Origin: Clostridia bacterium
GTDB taxonomy: Bacteria; Bacillota; Clostridia; Oscillospirales; CAG-272
DNA: 64,000 nucleotides
Direction: 5' to 3'
Assembly: GCA_017621755.1 (NCBI GenBank)
Contig: JAGASL010000021.1
Location: forward strand, 1 to 64,000
Numbering within the stretch: the first letter of the stretch is position 1; each line of letters begins with the position of its first letter. Under the pieces are notes generated by a model, which did not search any database, was not told where the DNA came from, and saw only the letters and a program-made list of their open reading frames with translations. The position numbers were made by a program, and so were the translations under genes. Shown here piece after piece: positions 29,833 to 39,181 of this stretch.

Positions 29833-30864
29833 ATGGCACAGCAGCTGGTGCTGATGGATTCAGAGCAATTAACGGCCATTGTGTTTGGCACGTGTGATGA
29901 GAACGTAAAACGGATCGAGGAGCGGTTTGCCGTTCGTATTGCGAATCGCCACCCGGATAACAGCACGGGGGATGCCTTGCTGATCGAGGGCGAAAGCAAG
30001 GAGCAGGTCGCCCGCGCCGCACGCGTTTTGAATTACTTAAAGCGCATGGCCGATGCCGGCGGTGCCTTGAGCGACCAAAGTGTCGATTACGTGATCGCGA
30101 TGGTGGCAGACGGCGCGGAGGACGAGCTGGATTCCTTAGAGGATGATGTGATCTGCATCACCACGCGCGGGAAACCGATCAAGCCGCGCACGGTGGGGCA
30201 AAAGAAATATGTTGAGGCGATCAAAAAGAATACCGTTATCCTAGGTGTGGGTCCCGCCGGAACGGGCAAGACCTTTCTTGCCGTTGCCATGGCGGTGGAT
30301 GCCTTGCGTGCCAAGCAGATCAGCCGTATCGTATTAACGCGCCCTGCCGTAGAGGCGGGTGAGAAGCTGGGCTTTTTGCCGGGTGACCTGCAAAACAAAA
30401 TCGACCCATATCTGCGCCCACTTAACGATGCGCTATTTGAGATGCTGGGGGCAGAGAATTATGCACGCCAGCTTGAGAAAAACGCTATCGAGATCGCGCC
30501 GCTTGCCTATATGCGCGGCCGCACGCTGGATGATTCCTTTATCATTTTAGACGAGGCGCAGAATACGACCCCCGAGCAAATGAAGATGTTTTTAACGCGC
30601 CTTGGCAACAATTCCAAGGCTGTTGTTACCGGCGATCCCTCACAAACCGACCTGCCGTTTGGTAAGAAAAGCGGTCTGGGCGTTGCGGTTAAGATCTTGA
30701 AGGGGATCGATGGCATTGCTATTCACAATTTCACCGAGCGAGATGTGGTGCGCCACCGCCTGGTGCAAAAGATCATCTTGGCATACGATAAATACGAGCG
30801 CGAGACTGCCGAAGCGCGCATGTCGTTCCGTGCGCGCAAGACTGAACGAGGAGATAAGGCATGA
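29833..30864 (+). CDS. PhoH-like ATPase
   Basis: A 343-residue PhoH-family P-loop protein. A ~115-residue N-terminal region (KH-like in the family) precedes the ATPase. Walker A GVGPAGTGKTFLA and Walker B IILDEAQN are clear, as is VVTGDPSQTDLP. PhoH ATPases are thought to act on RNA, and the gene's fixed position before ybeY (rRNA processing) suggests a ribosome-related task. It follows yqfD by 20 nt and overlaps ybeY by 4 nt. GGAGGAAGGG precedes the ATG. Confidence 0.93.
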   Translation: MAQQLVLMDSEQLTAIVFGTCDENVKRIEERFAVRIANRHPDNSTGDALLIEGESKEQVARAARVLNYLKRMADAGGALSDQSVDYVIAMVADGAEDELDSLEDDVICITTRGKPIKPRTVGQKKYVEAIKKNTVILGVGPAGTGKTFLAVAMAVDALRAKQISRIVLTRPAVEAGEKLGFLPGDLQNKIDPYLRPLNDALFEMLGAENYARQLEKNAIEIAPLAYMRGRTLDDSFIILDEAQNTTPEQMKMFLTRLGNNSKAVVTGDPSQTDLPFGKKSGLGVAVKILKGIDGIAIHNFTERDVVRHRLVQKIILAYDKYERETAEARMSFRARKTERGDKA

Positions 30865-31388
30865 AGATAAAAAATGACAGAAAAAACCAAGCAGATGCGC
30901 CCTGCGAGCTATATTTTGGTAAAGAGCCTGAAGAACTTTCCGTATTACCCAAAGCGGAAGAGATGATCCAAGCAGCAATCCAAGAGACGCTGAATTATGA
31001 AGATTTTTTTGCACCTGCGGAAATTTCCGTCACCTTCTGCGATGGGCCGTATATTCGTAAGCTGAATGCCGAATATAGAGACAAGGATAGCGAAACCGAC
31101 GTTCTTTCCTTTCCGATCTTTGATCAGGACGAAGAGGACCCTGTAGAAGGCGAGATTATACCGCTTGGCGATATTGTATTAAACGTGGATCGCGCGGCGC
31201 AGCAGGCTGCTGAGTTAGGGCATTCCACGCTGCGAGAGATGGCATTCCTTGCAATCCATTCCACGCTTCATTTGCTCGGTTATGATCATGAACGCTCACC
31301 TGAGGATGACGAGGATATGTGCCGCCGCCAGCGCGACATTATTGCAAAAATTGAGGACAAGCTGCAGAACGTAGGAGAGACTTTATGA
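30861..31388 (+). CDS. ybeY: Endoribonuclease YbeY (16S rRNA maturation)
   Basis: A 175-residue zinc ribonuclease. The catalytic motif HSTLHLLGYDH supplies the three metal-binding His residues. YRDKDSETDVLSFP and PLGDIVLNVDRA are conserved upstream. YbeY matures the 16S 3' end and takes part in ribosome quality control, often with Era, whose gene follows with a 4-nt overlap. The N-terminal ~45 residues are a slightly long, polar lead. Start ATG overlaps the phoH stop. Confidence 0.95.
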   Translation: MKIKNDRKNQADAPCELYFGKEPEELSVLPKAEEMIQAAIQETLNYEDFFAPAEISVTFCDGPYIRKLNAEYRDKDSETDVLSFPIFDQDEEDPVEGEIIPLGDIVLNVDRAAQQAAELGHSTLREMAFLAIHSTLHLLGYDHERSPEDDEDMCRRQRDIIAKIEDKLQNVGETL

Positions 31389-32269
31389 AGAGAACTGGAT
31401 TTATTGCCATCGTTGGTCGGCCGAACGTAGGAAAATCTACGCTACTGAATGCCATTCTTGGCGAAAAGGTGGCCATCGTTTCTAAAAAACCGCAAACCAC
31501 GCGCAATCGCATTACCGGTATTCATACGGTAGGGGACGATCAGTATGTATTTTTGGATACCCCCGGCATGCATCAGCCACGTACACGTTTAGGTGATTAC
31601 ATGGTAAAAACAACCGAAAGCGCTATCGGCGAGGTAGATGCGGTGATATTGGTTGTTGAAGCACGGGATGCTGTGGGAGATATAGAAGCAAAGCTGATCA
31701 AGCAGATCAGCGCCATGCATCTGCCGGCTATTTTGGTGATCAATAAGACAGATGCAACAAATGCCGAGCACATCGCCAAGACCATTGCTGCCTATGCTGA
31801 GGCATTTGATTTTGATGCCGTGATCCCCGTTTCTGCCAAGCATGGCAAGGGCGTTGATATCGTTCTTTCAGAATGTGAGCGTTATTTGGATGAAAGCCCC
31901 TGGTTCTTCCCGCCGGATCAGGTAACCGACCAGACTGAGCGCCAAATTGTAGCCGAGGTCATTCGTGAGAAGCTGCTGCGCACGCTGGACGAGGAAATTC
32001 CGCACGGTGTTGCCGTGGTCATTGAGGAATTTAAGGAAGAAAAGGATATTTTGCGCATTCGCGCAGAGATCTTCTGCGAAAAGCAATCTCACAAGGGCAT
32101 TATCGTTGGCCGTGGCGGTGCCGCCTTAAAGACGGTGGGCACCTATGCGCGAGAGGATCTTGAAAAGTTCTTCGGCATCAAGGTATTCCTTGATCTTTGG
32201 GTCAAGGTAAAGGCCAACTGGCGCGATACGCTCTCTAAGCTAAATGACTTTGGGTACCGCGAAGAGTGA
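31385..32269 (+). CDS. era: GTPase Era
   Basis: A 294-residue ribosome-assembly GTPase. The GTPase domain has GRPNVGKSTLLN (G1), RITGI (G2), DTPGMH (G3) and NKTD (G4). The C-terminal KH domain includes GIIVGRGGAALKTVG and the closing WVKVKANWRD. Era binds the 16S 3' end during 30S maturation. The gene is coupled to ybeY upstream and to recO downstream by 4-nt overlaps. Confidence 0.97.
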   Translation: MKRTGFIAIVGRPNVGKSTLLNAILGEKVAIVSKKPQTTRNRITGIHTVGDDQYVFLDTPGMHQPRTRLGDYMVKTTESAIGEVDAVILVVEARDAVGDIEAKLIKQISAMHLPAILVINKTDATNAEHIAKTIAAYAEAFDFDAVIPVSAKHGKGVDIVLSECERYLDESPWFFPPDQVTDQTERQIVAEVIREKLLRTLDEEIPHGVAVVIEEFKEEKDILRIRAEIFCEKQSHKGIIVGRGGAALKTVGTYAREDLEKFFGIKVFLDLWVKVKANWRDTLSKLNDFGYREE

Positions 32270-33051
32270 GCGCGCTGGTTGAGGTAAAGGGGCTTGTTAT
32301 TCGCACGGTCGATCTTTCTGAAAATGACAAGCTGCTAACGCTTTTTACAGAAGAATACGGCAAAATCACCGCCGTTGCTAACGGCAGCCGTGCCTTAAAA
32401 AGCCGCTATCTGGCGGCGGCACAGCTGTTTTGCTACAGCAGCTACGTGCTATATCAGCGCGGGGAACGGTACTGGGTGCGTGAGGTCTCGTTGATCGAGA
32501 GCTTTTTTGACCTGCGCGCAGAGCTTTCGCGTATGTCGCTTGCGGCGTATATATGTGACGTGGCAGATGGCGTAGTTGAAGAAAACGCCCCCGAGAAGGA
32601 TTTTTTACGCTTAGTCCTGAATTCCTTATATGCCATCGCTAACGGCAAGTTTGCGCAAGCGCAGATCAAAGCGGTGTTCGAGATGCGCGCCGCGGCAGTT
32701 CTTGGCTTTTGCCCAATGTTAGACGGCTGTCACACGTGTGGAAAAACGGACGGGGAACTATATCTTGACGTTATGAACGGCGTTCTTTCTTGCCCGGAAT
32801 GCCGCAGCCTGGCATCTATGCAGCCGATCACAGAGGAAGAAAGCCGCACGGCCAGCATTATCTGCCGTCTTACACCGGGGGCACTTGCCGCTATGCAATA
32901 CGCCGTTTCTTGCCCAATAGAGCGTTTGTTTTCTTTTCGTCTACACGCAGATGACGAACTGCTATTTTACCAATCTGCCGAGAAATATTTGCTAAATCAA
33001 TTAGAAAGAGGATTCAAATCCTTAGATTTCTATAAAGAAATCACGTCATAG
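32266..33051 (+). CDS. recO: DNA repair protein RecO
   Basis: A 261-residue recombination mediator. The N-terminal OB fold begins with VKGLVIRTVDLSENDKLLTLFTEEYGKI. A helical region follows, then a zinc module with two CxxC pairs (HTCGK and SCPECR, residues ~160-190). It starts at GTG 32266, overlapping the era stop as GTGA. It works with RecR (encoded at 10703) in RecA loading. The neighbouring mutS2 gene starts 8 nt later. Confidence 0.94.
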   Translation: MSALVEVKGLVIRTVDLSENDKLLTLFTEEYGKITAVANGSRALKSRYLAAAQLFCYSSYVLYQRGERYWVREVSLIESFFDLRAELSRMSLAAYICDVADGVVEENAPEKDFLRLVLNSLYAIANGKFAQAQIKAVFEMRAAAVLGFCPMLDGCHTCGKTDGELYLDVMNGVLSCPECRSLASMQPITEEESRTASIICRLTPGALAAMQYAVSCPIERLFSFRLHADDELLFYQSAEKYLLNQLERGFKSLDFYKEITS

Positions 33052-33059
33052 GAGAAGCT

Positions 33060-35477
33060 ATGCTGTTTACGCAAAAAGCGCTATCGGCGCTGGAATATGA
33101 TAAGATCATTGCCATGCTTGCAGAGCGTGCCCTGACAGAAGGGGCACGTGCGCGTGCGTTGTCGCTTTTGCCAAGCGCCGATTTTGAAACGGTTGTTTTA
33201 CGACAAAAAAAGACGGCAGATGCCAAGCGCATGCTGGCAAGAAAGGGGTACCCGCCTTTTTCTGGCGTGGTGGACGTTACCGGCGCGGTAGAGCGTGCCG
33301 AAAAAGGCGCCACGCTCTCTACGCGCGAGCTTTTACAGATCGCCGCGGTGTTGACCACCGCTCGCAGCCTGGCTGATTATCACAGTGATAAGGGTGCAGA
33401 AGATGACAACTCGCTCTCTGAGCTGTTTGGCCGGTTAGTTGCCAATCGCACGTTGGAAACACGCATTTTGCGCGCCATCCCCACGGATGATTTCATCGCC
33501 GACGAGGCAAGCCCGGAGCTGGCCGATATTCGCCGCAAGATCCGCGCGGCAGGGAACCGTGTAAAGGATACCCTGCAAAAATATATCAGCGGCGCCTATG
33601 CCAAGTATCTGCAAGAAAACATCGTTACCACGCGTGACGGGCGCTATGTAGTCCCCGTAAAGGCGGAATATCGCAACGAGATCAAGGGCTTGATCCATGA
33701 TACCTCCTCCTCCGGCGCCACGGTCTTTGTAGAACCGATGGGCGTGGTAGAGGCAAATAACGAGCTGCGCCTGCTGGAGAATAAGGAGCAAAAGGAGATC
33801 GACCGCATCTTAGCCGAGCTTTCTGCGCAATGCGCCGATTATTCTGTTACGATCGTATGCGATTATCAGAACATCACCGAGCTGGCCTTTGCCTTCACCT
33901 GTGCCTCGCTTGCTGAGCACATGCGCGCCGAACGCCCCGCGCTGACCGAAGAGCATATTGTCTCGCTCAAGCGTGCGCGCCATCCGCTGCTTGATAGGGA
34001 AAAGGTCGTACCGATCGACGTTTGCTTGGGTGGCGACTATCAAACGATTGTCATTACCGGCCCCAATACCGGCGGTAAGACGGTATCCTTAAAAACGCTT
34101 GGCCTGTTTGCTTTGATGGTGCAGGCCGGCTTGCAGATCCCCGCCGCTGAAACCTCTAAAATGGGGGTCTTTTCCGAGATCCTGGTGGATATCGGCGATG
34201 AGCAGAGCATCGAGCAGTCGCTTTCTACGTTCTCGGCTCATATGGTCAACATCGTTTCTATTTTAGAAGAAGTAAGCGATCGTTCCTTGGTGCTGTTTGA
34301 CGAGCTTGGTGCCGGCACCGACCCGGTAGAAGGCGCCGCATTAGCAAACGCCATCTTGGAAACGACCAAGCAAGCAGGGGCGTTGACTGCTGCCACTACG
34401 CACTATGCCGAGCTGAAGGCCTATGCGTTAGAGACCGAGGGGGTGCAGAACGCTTCCTGCGAATTTGATGTAGAGACGCTGCGGCCTACCTATCGGCTGA
34501 TCGTCGGCACTCCCGGCAAATCGAACGCCTTTGCTATTTCCGCCAAGCTGGGGCTGGACTCCTCTATTATCGAAGCGGCTAGCCGTTTGGTCTCCGGCAG
34601 TAGCAAGCGCTTTGAAAATGTAATAGAAAAATTAGAGCAGAGCCGCATCGAGATGGAAAAGAGCCGTCAAGAGGCCGCCCGTCTGCGTGCGGAATATGCT
34701 GTATTCAAGGAAAACGCCGAGCGCAAGCTACAGGAAAAACTAGATGCTTCCGAAAAGGAAATAGAAAAGCAAAAGGATAAAGCAAGGCAGATCTTAGAGA
34801 GCGCTCGCGCCACCAGCGATTTTGTACTAAAGCAGCTGGATGAGGTTAAGAAAAAGCAAGAAAGCCGCAGCTTTGCGCGAGATCTGGCTGATGCGCGCCG
34901 TTCTATGCGTGCCCGCATGCAAGAAACCTCAGATGAGATCTACGCAGCAGACGAGGATGCTTTTTCGGATCCGGATTATCAGCTGCCGCGCCCACTGCGC
35001 GTTGGCGACCGTGTCTTTTTAATGGGCTTTGGCCAAGAAGGTATTGTTCAAGAATTACCCGATAAGGCTGGAAACGTCAGCGTGCGCGCCGGTATTCTTT
35101 CCGCCAAGCTTCCCATTGCGCGACTACGCTTAATCGAAGAGGGGCATCCCCCTGTTGGCGCTAAGAAACAAGAGAAAAAACAGGTCTCCTCGCAGCGCGG
35201 CAAGCAAAAGCGTGAGATCACCCCTATACGAGAATTTAAGCAGGAGATCGACGTTCGCGGCATGATTGGCGATGATGCCTGGGAGGCAGTAGACAAATAT
35301 TTGGATGAAGCCGTTCTTGCCGGTATTCAATCACTTCGCATCATTCACGGCAAAGGAACCGGCGCCCTTCGAACGGCCCTGCAGAATGATCTGCACCACG
35401 ATCCGCGTGTACGCTCGTATCGAAACGGCGCCTACGGCGAAGGGGATCTTGGTGTTACCGTTGTCGAGCTGAAATAA
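33060..35477 (+). CDS. mutS2: Endonuclease MutS2
   Basis: An 805-residue MutS2. The clamp/lever region leads to the ATPase core with Walker A GPNTGGKTVSLKT and LVLFDELGAGTDPVEGAAL. A coiled-coil insert (~520-610) rich in Glu, Lys and Arg follows. The C-terminal Smr nuclease domain begins at EIDVRGMIGDDAWE and contains IIHGKGTGALR. MutS2 suppresses recombination and can act in ribosome-collision rescue. Last gene of the yqfC-mutS2 run, with a terminator 14 nt past the stop. Confidence 0.96.
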   Translation: MLFTQKALSALEYDKIIAMLAERALTEGARARALSLLPSADFETVVLRQKKTADAKRMLARKGYPPFSGVVDVTGAVERAEKGATLSTRELLQIAAVLTTARSLADYHSDKGAEDDNSLSELFGRLVANRTLETRILRAIPTDDFIADEASPELADIRRKIRAAGNRVKDTLQKYISGAYAKYLQENIVTTRDGRYVVPVKAEYRNEIKGLIHDTSSSGATVFVEPMGVVEANNELRLLENKEQKEIDRILAELSAQCADYSVTIVCDYQNITELAFAFTCASLAEHMRAERPALTEEHIVSLKRARHPLLDREKVVPIDVCLGGDYQTIVITGPNTGGKTVSLKTLGLFALMVQAGLQIPAAETSKMGVFSEILVDIGDEQSIEQSLSTFSAHMVNIVSILEEVSDRSLVLFDELGAGTDPVEGAALANAILETTKQAGALTAATTHYAELKAYALETEGVQNASCEFDVETLRPTYRLIVGTPGKSNAFAISAKLGLDSSIIEAASRLVSGSSKRFENVIEKLEQSRIEMEKSRQEAARLRAEYAVFKENAERKLQEKLDASEKEIEKQKDKARQILESARATSDFVLKQLDEVKKKQESRSFARDLADARRSMRARMQETSDEIYAADEDAFSDPDYQLPRPLRVGDRVFLMGFGQEGIVQELPDKAGNVSVRAGILSAKLPIARLRLIEEGHPPVGAKKQEKKQVSSQRGKQKREITPIREFKQEIDVRGMIGDDAWEAVDKYLDEAVLAGIQSLRIIHGKGTGALRTALQNDLHHDPRVRSYRNGAYGEGDLGVTVVELK

Positions 35478-35490
35478 CATTTTTCACAAC

Positions 35491-35517
35491 AAAAAAGCGC
35501 CGCATGGCGCTTTTTTG
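35491..35517 (+). terminator. Terminator of mutS2
   Basis: AAAAAAGCGCC/GGCGCTTTTTT with a tight 4-nt loop, 14 nt after the stop codon. Confidence 0.9.
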
Positions 35518-35527
35518 CTATTACCAC

Positions 35528-35557
35528 GTAACCCTTTCTTTTCCAATTTTGTGTATT
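35528..35557 (+). promoter_or_regulatory. Possible ECF-type promoter for the sigma factor operon
   Basis: GTAACCC (35528-35534) could be an AAC-type -35 box, with GTGTATT (35551-35557) about 16-17 bp downstream. Self-driven promoters are usual for ECF sigma genes, but no other copy in the window supports this one. Confidence 0.35.
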
Positions 35558-35593
35558 AGGGTGAAGGGCCTTTCAACTACAGGAGGTGACGTG

Positions 35594-36151
35594 ATGGATG
35601 ACGTAAAAATCGTAGAGCTATATTGGGCGCGCTCAGAATCTGCGATCAAGGAAACTGAAATAAAATACGGCAAATATTGTCATGCCATAGCGTTTTCTAT
35701 TCTGCATTCAAAGCCGGATGCAGAGGAATGCGTGAACGATGCTTACCTGAAAGCGTGGGAAAGCATCCCGCCGCACAGGCCGTCACGCCTGGCCACCTTT
35801 TTAGGAAAGCTGACCAGAAATATTTCTATCAATCGCTACGTGTACGAGCATGCGCAAAAGCGCCATGCCGCCACGGAGATGATCTTTGATGAAATGGCAG
35901 AATGTATCCCCGATCCCGCCACCGAAGCACCGCTGTCTGACGAGATCGCCTTGAAATCTGCCATCAACGGTTTTTTAAGCACCTTAACACCGAAAACACG
36001 CAAGATCTTTGTGCAGCGCTATTGGTATATGCGCACGGTCAGGGAGATCGCATTTGATCTGCACCTAACGGAAAGCGCCGTAAAGGTCAGCCTGCATCGC
36101 ACAAGAAACGAAATGAAGCTGTATTTGAAGAAGGAGGGAATTGTGATATGA
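35594..36151 (+). CDS. ECF-type RNA polymerase sigma factor
   Basis: A 185-residue sigma-70 family protein with only regions 2 and 4. Region 2 contains DAEECVNDAYLKAWESIPP and LTRNISINRY. Region 4 contains LTPKTRKIFVQRYWYMRTVREIAFDLHL and ESAVKVSLHRTRNEM. An AGGAGGTG site sets the ATG at 35594; GTG three bases earlier is possible but too close. The downstream gene overlaps by 4 nt and encodes a one-TM protein with an outside propeller, so it is the likely anti-sigma partner. Signal sensed is unknown. Confidence 0.9.
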   Translation: MDDVKIVELYWARSESAIKETEIKYGKYCHAIAFSILHSKPDAEECVNDAYLKAWESIPPHRPSRLATFLGKLTRNISINRYVYEHAQKRHAATEMIFDEMAECIPDPATEAPLSDEIALKSAINGFLSTLTPKTRKIFVQRYWYMRTVREIAFDLHLTESAVKVSLHRTRNEMKLYLKKEGIVI

Positions 36152-38025
36152 AAAAAAGAAAAATGGTTGAATCCATGAACCTGATCGATGATGCCTATAT
36201 AGAAGAAGCTGCCCCCGGGAATGGGGAAAGAAGGTGGCGTGCCGTGCGGCGCTATATCGCCCTGGCCGCATGCCTTTGCTTGATGGTTACTTCTGCCGCG
36301 CTGTGGCTGTTTTTGCCCTATGATAAATCCGCGCCGGACGTTTCGCGGTATGCGGATAGCGAATACTATCCGTTAATTCAAGAACTGAATGCCGTTACCT
36401 ATTTACCCCCCACGGCAGACAACAATTTTGATGCGTATTTTTCCGGCATACTGGACGATATGTTTTCAGGTGAGGGGTCAGATGCACCAACTGGTGGCGA
36501 CATGTCGCCCGCAGCTCCTCCTGCGAGCTACGAGGAGGTGACAGACAATCAAGTGCCCGGCGTGATCGAGGCAGATCTGCTCAAGCGTAGTGACAGCCAT
36601 CTTTTTTACCTCAGCGGCAGCTGGCTAAGGGCCTATTCTATCAAGGGCGAGGATTCCCGACAGGTTGGCAGCTTTTCAGTCGAAGACAAGCGTGAAATGA
36701 AATATAGCTATACAAGCGATTGGGAAATGTATCTTTCGGCAGATTGCCAAACCGTATTGATCGTGGCACCGTATACGGCAACGGACAATCGCGCGAAAAC
36801 CGCAGTGATCGCGCTGGATGTTTCTGACCCTGCGCACATTCGAGAAAGCCGCCGCATTACGATCGATGGTAGCTACCATTCCTCTCGCTTGGTGAATGGC
36901 GAGCTTTTGGTATTCAGCGAGTTTTGGGTGGCCAACAATCCGAATTTTTCTGACGAACGCTCGTTCGTGCCACAGATCGATACTGGCAGCGGCGAGCAGA
37001 GCATACCGATTGATGGCATTGTGTATCCAGAAAGACTGGAATCCTCGCGGTATATGGTTGCTTGTAAGATAGCAGAGAAGGAGCTTACCTTGCTTGACAG
37101 CATGGCGTTTCTTTCCTATTCCGACGTGCTTTACGTATCAGCCGAGCACGTCTATGCCACGCGCGCCTATACCGAAACCATCGAGAAAAATGGTCTTTTC
37201 TATACGCAGGAAATGACAGAGATCGCCTGTGTTTCCTACGGCGAAGAGAAATTCGAGCGGCTGGGAACGGTCTCTGTTGCGGGCAAGGTGCTCAATCAAT
37301 ACAGCATGGATGCCTATAACGGTATTTTGCGTGTGGTGACGACTACCGATCTATTTGTATTTGCGCGTGATCCCGATGTGGGATCACCGGTCATCGAGCG
37401 CAAGCAAAGCGCCGATCTATACTGCATCGATCTGGCCACCTGGCAGACTGTAGCAGCGGTTACCGGTTTTGCCCCGGATGGTGAATCGGTACAATCGGTT
37501 CGCTTTGATCGGGATGCCGCCTACGTTTGTACCGCCATCATACAGTCCAGACCAATCGACCCGGTTTTCTTCTTTGATCTGCGTGATCTTGATCACATCA
37601 CCTATAAGGATACCGGCACCATCGAGGGCTATTCACATGCACTCGTCAACTTTGCCGATGGCTTTTTGCTCGGCATCGGCGTTGGTGATTTTTGGAGCAC
37701 CTTTAAGATTGAGGTGTATGAGGAAAGTGATACGGGCGTTGCCTCCCTCTGTGAATATGTGGTAGGAAACGCAGATTTTTCTACGGACTATAAGGCCTAT
37801 TATATCGACCGTGCCAATCAGCTGATCGGCTTTGGTGTTACCACCAACGATTATGAGGCTGGTGAGGGAAGTCGCTATATCCTGCTCCACTTTGATGGAT
37901 ATGAGCTGCATGAGCTGGTAGATATACCACTCTCCGGCCCGAATGACAATAAGCGCGGCGTATATATAGATGGCTATTTGTATGCGCTGGCATTAAATGA
38001 TTTTCAAGTTGTCTTTGTTGGTTAA
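36148..38025 (+). CDS. Membrane-anchored beta-propeller protein, probable anti-sigma partner
   Basis: A 625-residue protein. Residues 1-36 are cytoplasmic and basic, 37-57 a membrane helix, 58-140 an acidic, Pro-rich linker. The rest is a repeated beta-strand domain of the secreted Beta_propel type (strands such as HLFYLSGSWLRAYSIKG, YLYALALNDFQVVFVG at the end). No classical zinc anti-sigma motif (HxxxCxxC) is seen in the short cytosolic part. The ATGA overlap with the sigma gene and topology suggest it holds the sigma factor and senses something outside. The role is inferred from context. Confidence 0.72.
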   Translation: MKKRKMVESMNLIDDAYIEEAAPGNGERRWRAVRRYIALAACLCLMVTSAALWLFLPYDKSAPDVSRYADSEYYPLIQELNAVTYLPPTADNNFDAYFSGILDDMFSGEGSDAPTGGDMSPAAPPASYEEVTDNQVPGVIEADLLKRSDSHLFYLSGSWLRAYSIKGEDSRQVGSFSVEDKREMKYSYTSDWEMYLSADCQTVLIVAPYTATDNRAKTAVIALDVSDPAHIRESRRITIDGSYHSSRLVNGELLVFSEFWVANNPNFSDERSFVPQIDTGSGEQSIPIDGIVYPERLESSRYMVACKIAEKELTLLDSMAFLSYSDVLYVSAEHVYATRAYTETIEKNGLFYTQEMTEIACVSYGEEKFERLGTVSVAGKVLNQYSMDAYNGILRVVTTTDLFVFARDPDVGSPVIERKQSADLYCIDLATWQTVAAVTGFAPDGESVQSVRFDRDAAYVCTAIIQSRPIDPVFFFDLRDLDHITYKDTGTIEGYSHALVNFADGFLLGIGVGDFWSTFKIEVYEESDTGVASLCEYVVGNADFSTDYKAYYIDRANQLIGFGVTTNDYEAGEGSRYILLHFDGYELHELVDIPLSGPNDNKRGVYIDGYLYALALNDFQVVFVG

Positions 38026-38029
38026 TAAA

Positions 38030-38076
38030 AACAAGGTGCATCCGCCGTTCTGGAAGATGCACCTTGTTTTATTTTT
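38030..38076. terminator. Bidirectional terminator between the sigma operon and the lon-to-GNAT cluster
   Basis: A 12-bp stem ACAAGGTGCATC/GATGCACCTTGT with a 13-nt loop and T-runs on both outer sides. Confidence 0.88.
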
Positions 38077-38452
38077 CACCACAGCCGCCAAACATATGCG
38101 TCATGTCGGCCCACAGCTTGCCTTCGTCATTGCGGCGAAAGCCGATTGCTGTGATAATTCTTGCATCAGCCGCATCCTCGGCGCAATAGGCCTGGTGAAT
38201 GCCGCACAGATCAATAAAATTCAGCATGGCACGCCCCATCAAAAACAGGGCTTCAAAATCATCAAGATCCTTGATCAGGGAAATGCTTTTGATGTAGCCG
38301 GCGCCCTCCAGCATGGTAAACTGGGCTACGCCGATAAATTTGCCATTGTCCTTTGCAGAATAGGCCATACACTCTGCATCGTATGCCACGCCGCATTGTG
38401 CGCAGTAGGCCTGTTGCTCTTCTTTGCTTTGTATGGGTTTGATTTCCAGCAT
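38069..38452 (-). CDS. GNAT-like acetyltransferase domain protein
   Basis: A 127-residue protein. Residues MLEIKPIQSKEEQQAYC, then GKFIGVAQFTMLEGAGYIKSISLIKDL, look like the beta-strands and CoA-binding turn of a short GNAT fold, but the acetyl-CoA motif is weak. The ATG at 38452 is one base after the rluB stop and has AAAGGAC upstream; a longer frame would overlap rluB. It ends the minus-strand cluster that starts at lon. Substrate unknown. Confidence 0.6.
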   Translation of the reverse strand: MLEIKPIQSKEEQQAYCAQCGVAYDAECMAYSAKDNGKFIGVAQFTMLEGAGYIKSISLIKDLDDFEALFLMGRAMLNFIDLCGIHQAYCAEDAADARIITAIGFRRNDEGKLWADMTHMFGGCGEK

Positions 38453-38453
38453 G

Positions 38454-39179
38454 TCAGTCCTTTGTGCTCCTATACAGATATTCAACCTCTTCCGGCTCTA
38501 AATGTCTCCATTTTCCTACGGAAAGGCCGTTTAATTTCAACTGGCCGATCGCCACGCGAGAAAGGCGGCGAATGGTAATGCCGGCTGCATCACACATCTT
38601 TCTGATCTGGCGATTTCGCCCCTCATAGAGAGACATATGCAGCACTGTATCCTCTTCCTCCGGCGAAACCTTGACGTCTACCGGCTGGATCTCATATCCG
38701 TCAATCACCATGGGGGAGGAAAGCTTCGTGATCTGCTCCTCGGTCGGATGGCCGTCTACCTTTACACGGTAGATCTTGGGAATGCTGTGCTTGGGATGTG
38801 TCAGGCGATTGGTAAGCTTGCCATCATCGGTTAACAGCAACAGCCCTTCCGATACGCGGTCTAACCGGCCAATGGGGTATACGCGGGCGTTTAGCCCCTC
38901 CAGCAGATCGGTCACACAGCGGCGGCCCTGCGGGTCGCTCATAGAGGTGATATAGCCACGCGGCTTGTTCAACATAATATAAGTGTATTGCTTGTGGTGC
39001 TGCGCTTGCACGCGCTTTCCTTGATACGTAACCGTATCGCGCGATGGATCAACCTTGTCGCCCACCTTGGCCGTTACGCCGTTCACAGCAATATCACCGG
39101 CTGCCAGCGCCGCTTCGCAAGCGCGGCGAGACATGATACCATTGTCTGAAAAAAACTTTTGAAGTCTGATCTTTTCCAT
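38454..39179 (-). CDS. rluB: Pseudouridine synthase, RsuA/RluB family
   Basis: A 241-residue rRNA pseudouridine synthase. An S4 RNA-binding domain comes first (RLQKFFSDNGIMSRRACEAAL). The catalytic core follows with YIMLNKPRGYITS and the signature GRLDRVSEGLLLLTDDG containing the catalytic Asp. C-terminal YEGRNRQIRKM is also typical. Clostridial relatives modify 23S rRNA. Gene position after the dacF-type gene and gerW is a common Clostridial order. RluB versus RluE/F identity is by similarity in layout only. Confidence 0.9.
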   Translation of the reverse strand: MEKIRLQKFFSDNGIMSRRACEAALAAGDIAVNGVTAKVGDKVDPSRDTVTYQGKRVQAQHHKQYTYIMLNKPRGYITSMSDPQGRRCVTDLLEGLNARVYPIGRLDRVSEGLLLLTDDGKLTNRLTHPKHSIPKIYRVKVDGHPTEEQITKLSSPMVIDGYEIQPVDVKVSPEEEDTVLHMSLYEGRNRQIRKMCDAAGITIRRLSRVAIGQLKLNGLSVGKWRHLEPEEVEYLYRSTKD

Positions 39180-39181
39180 GT

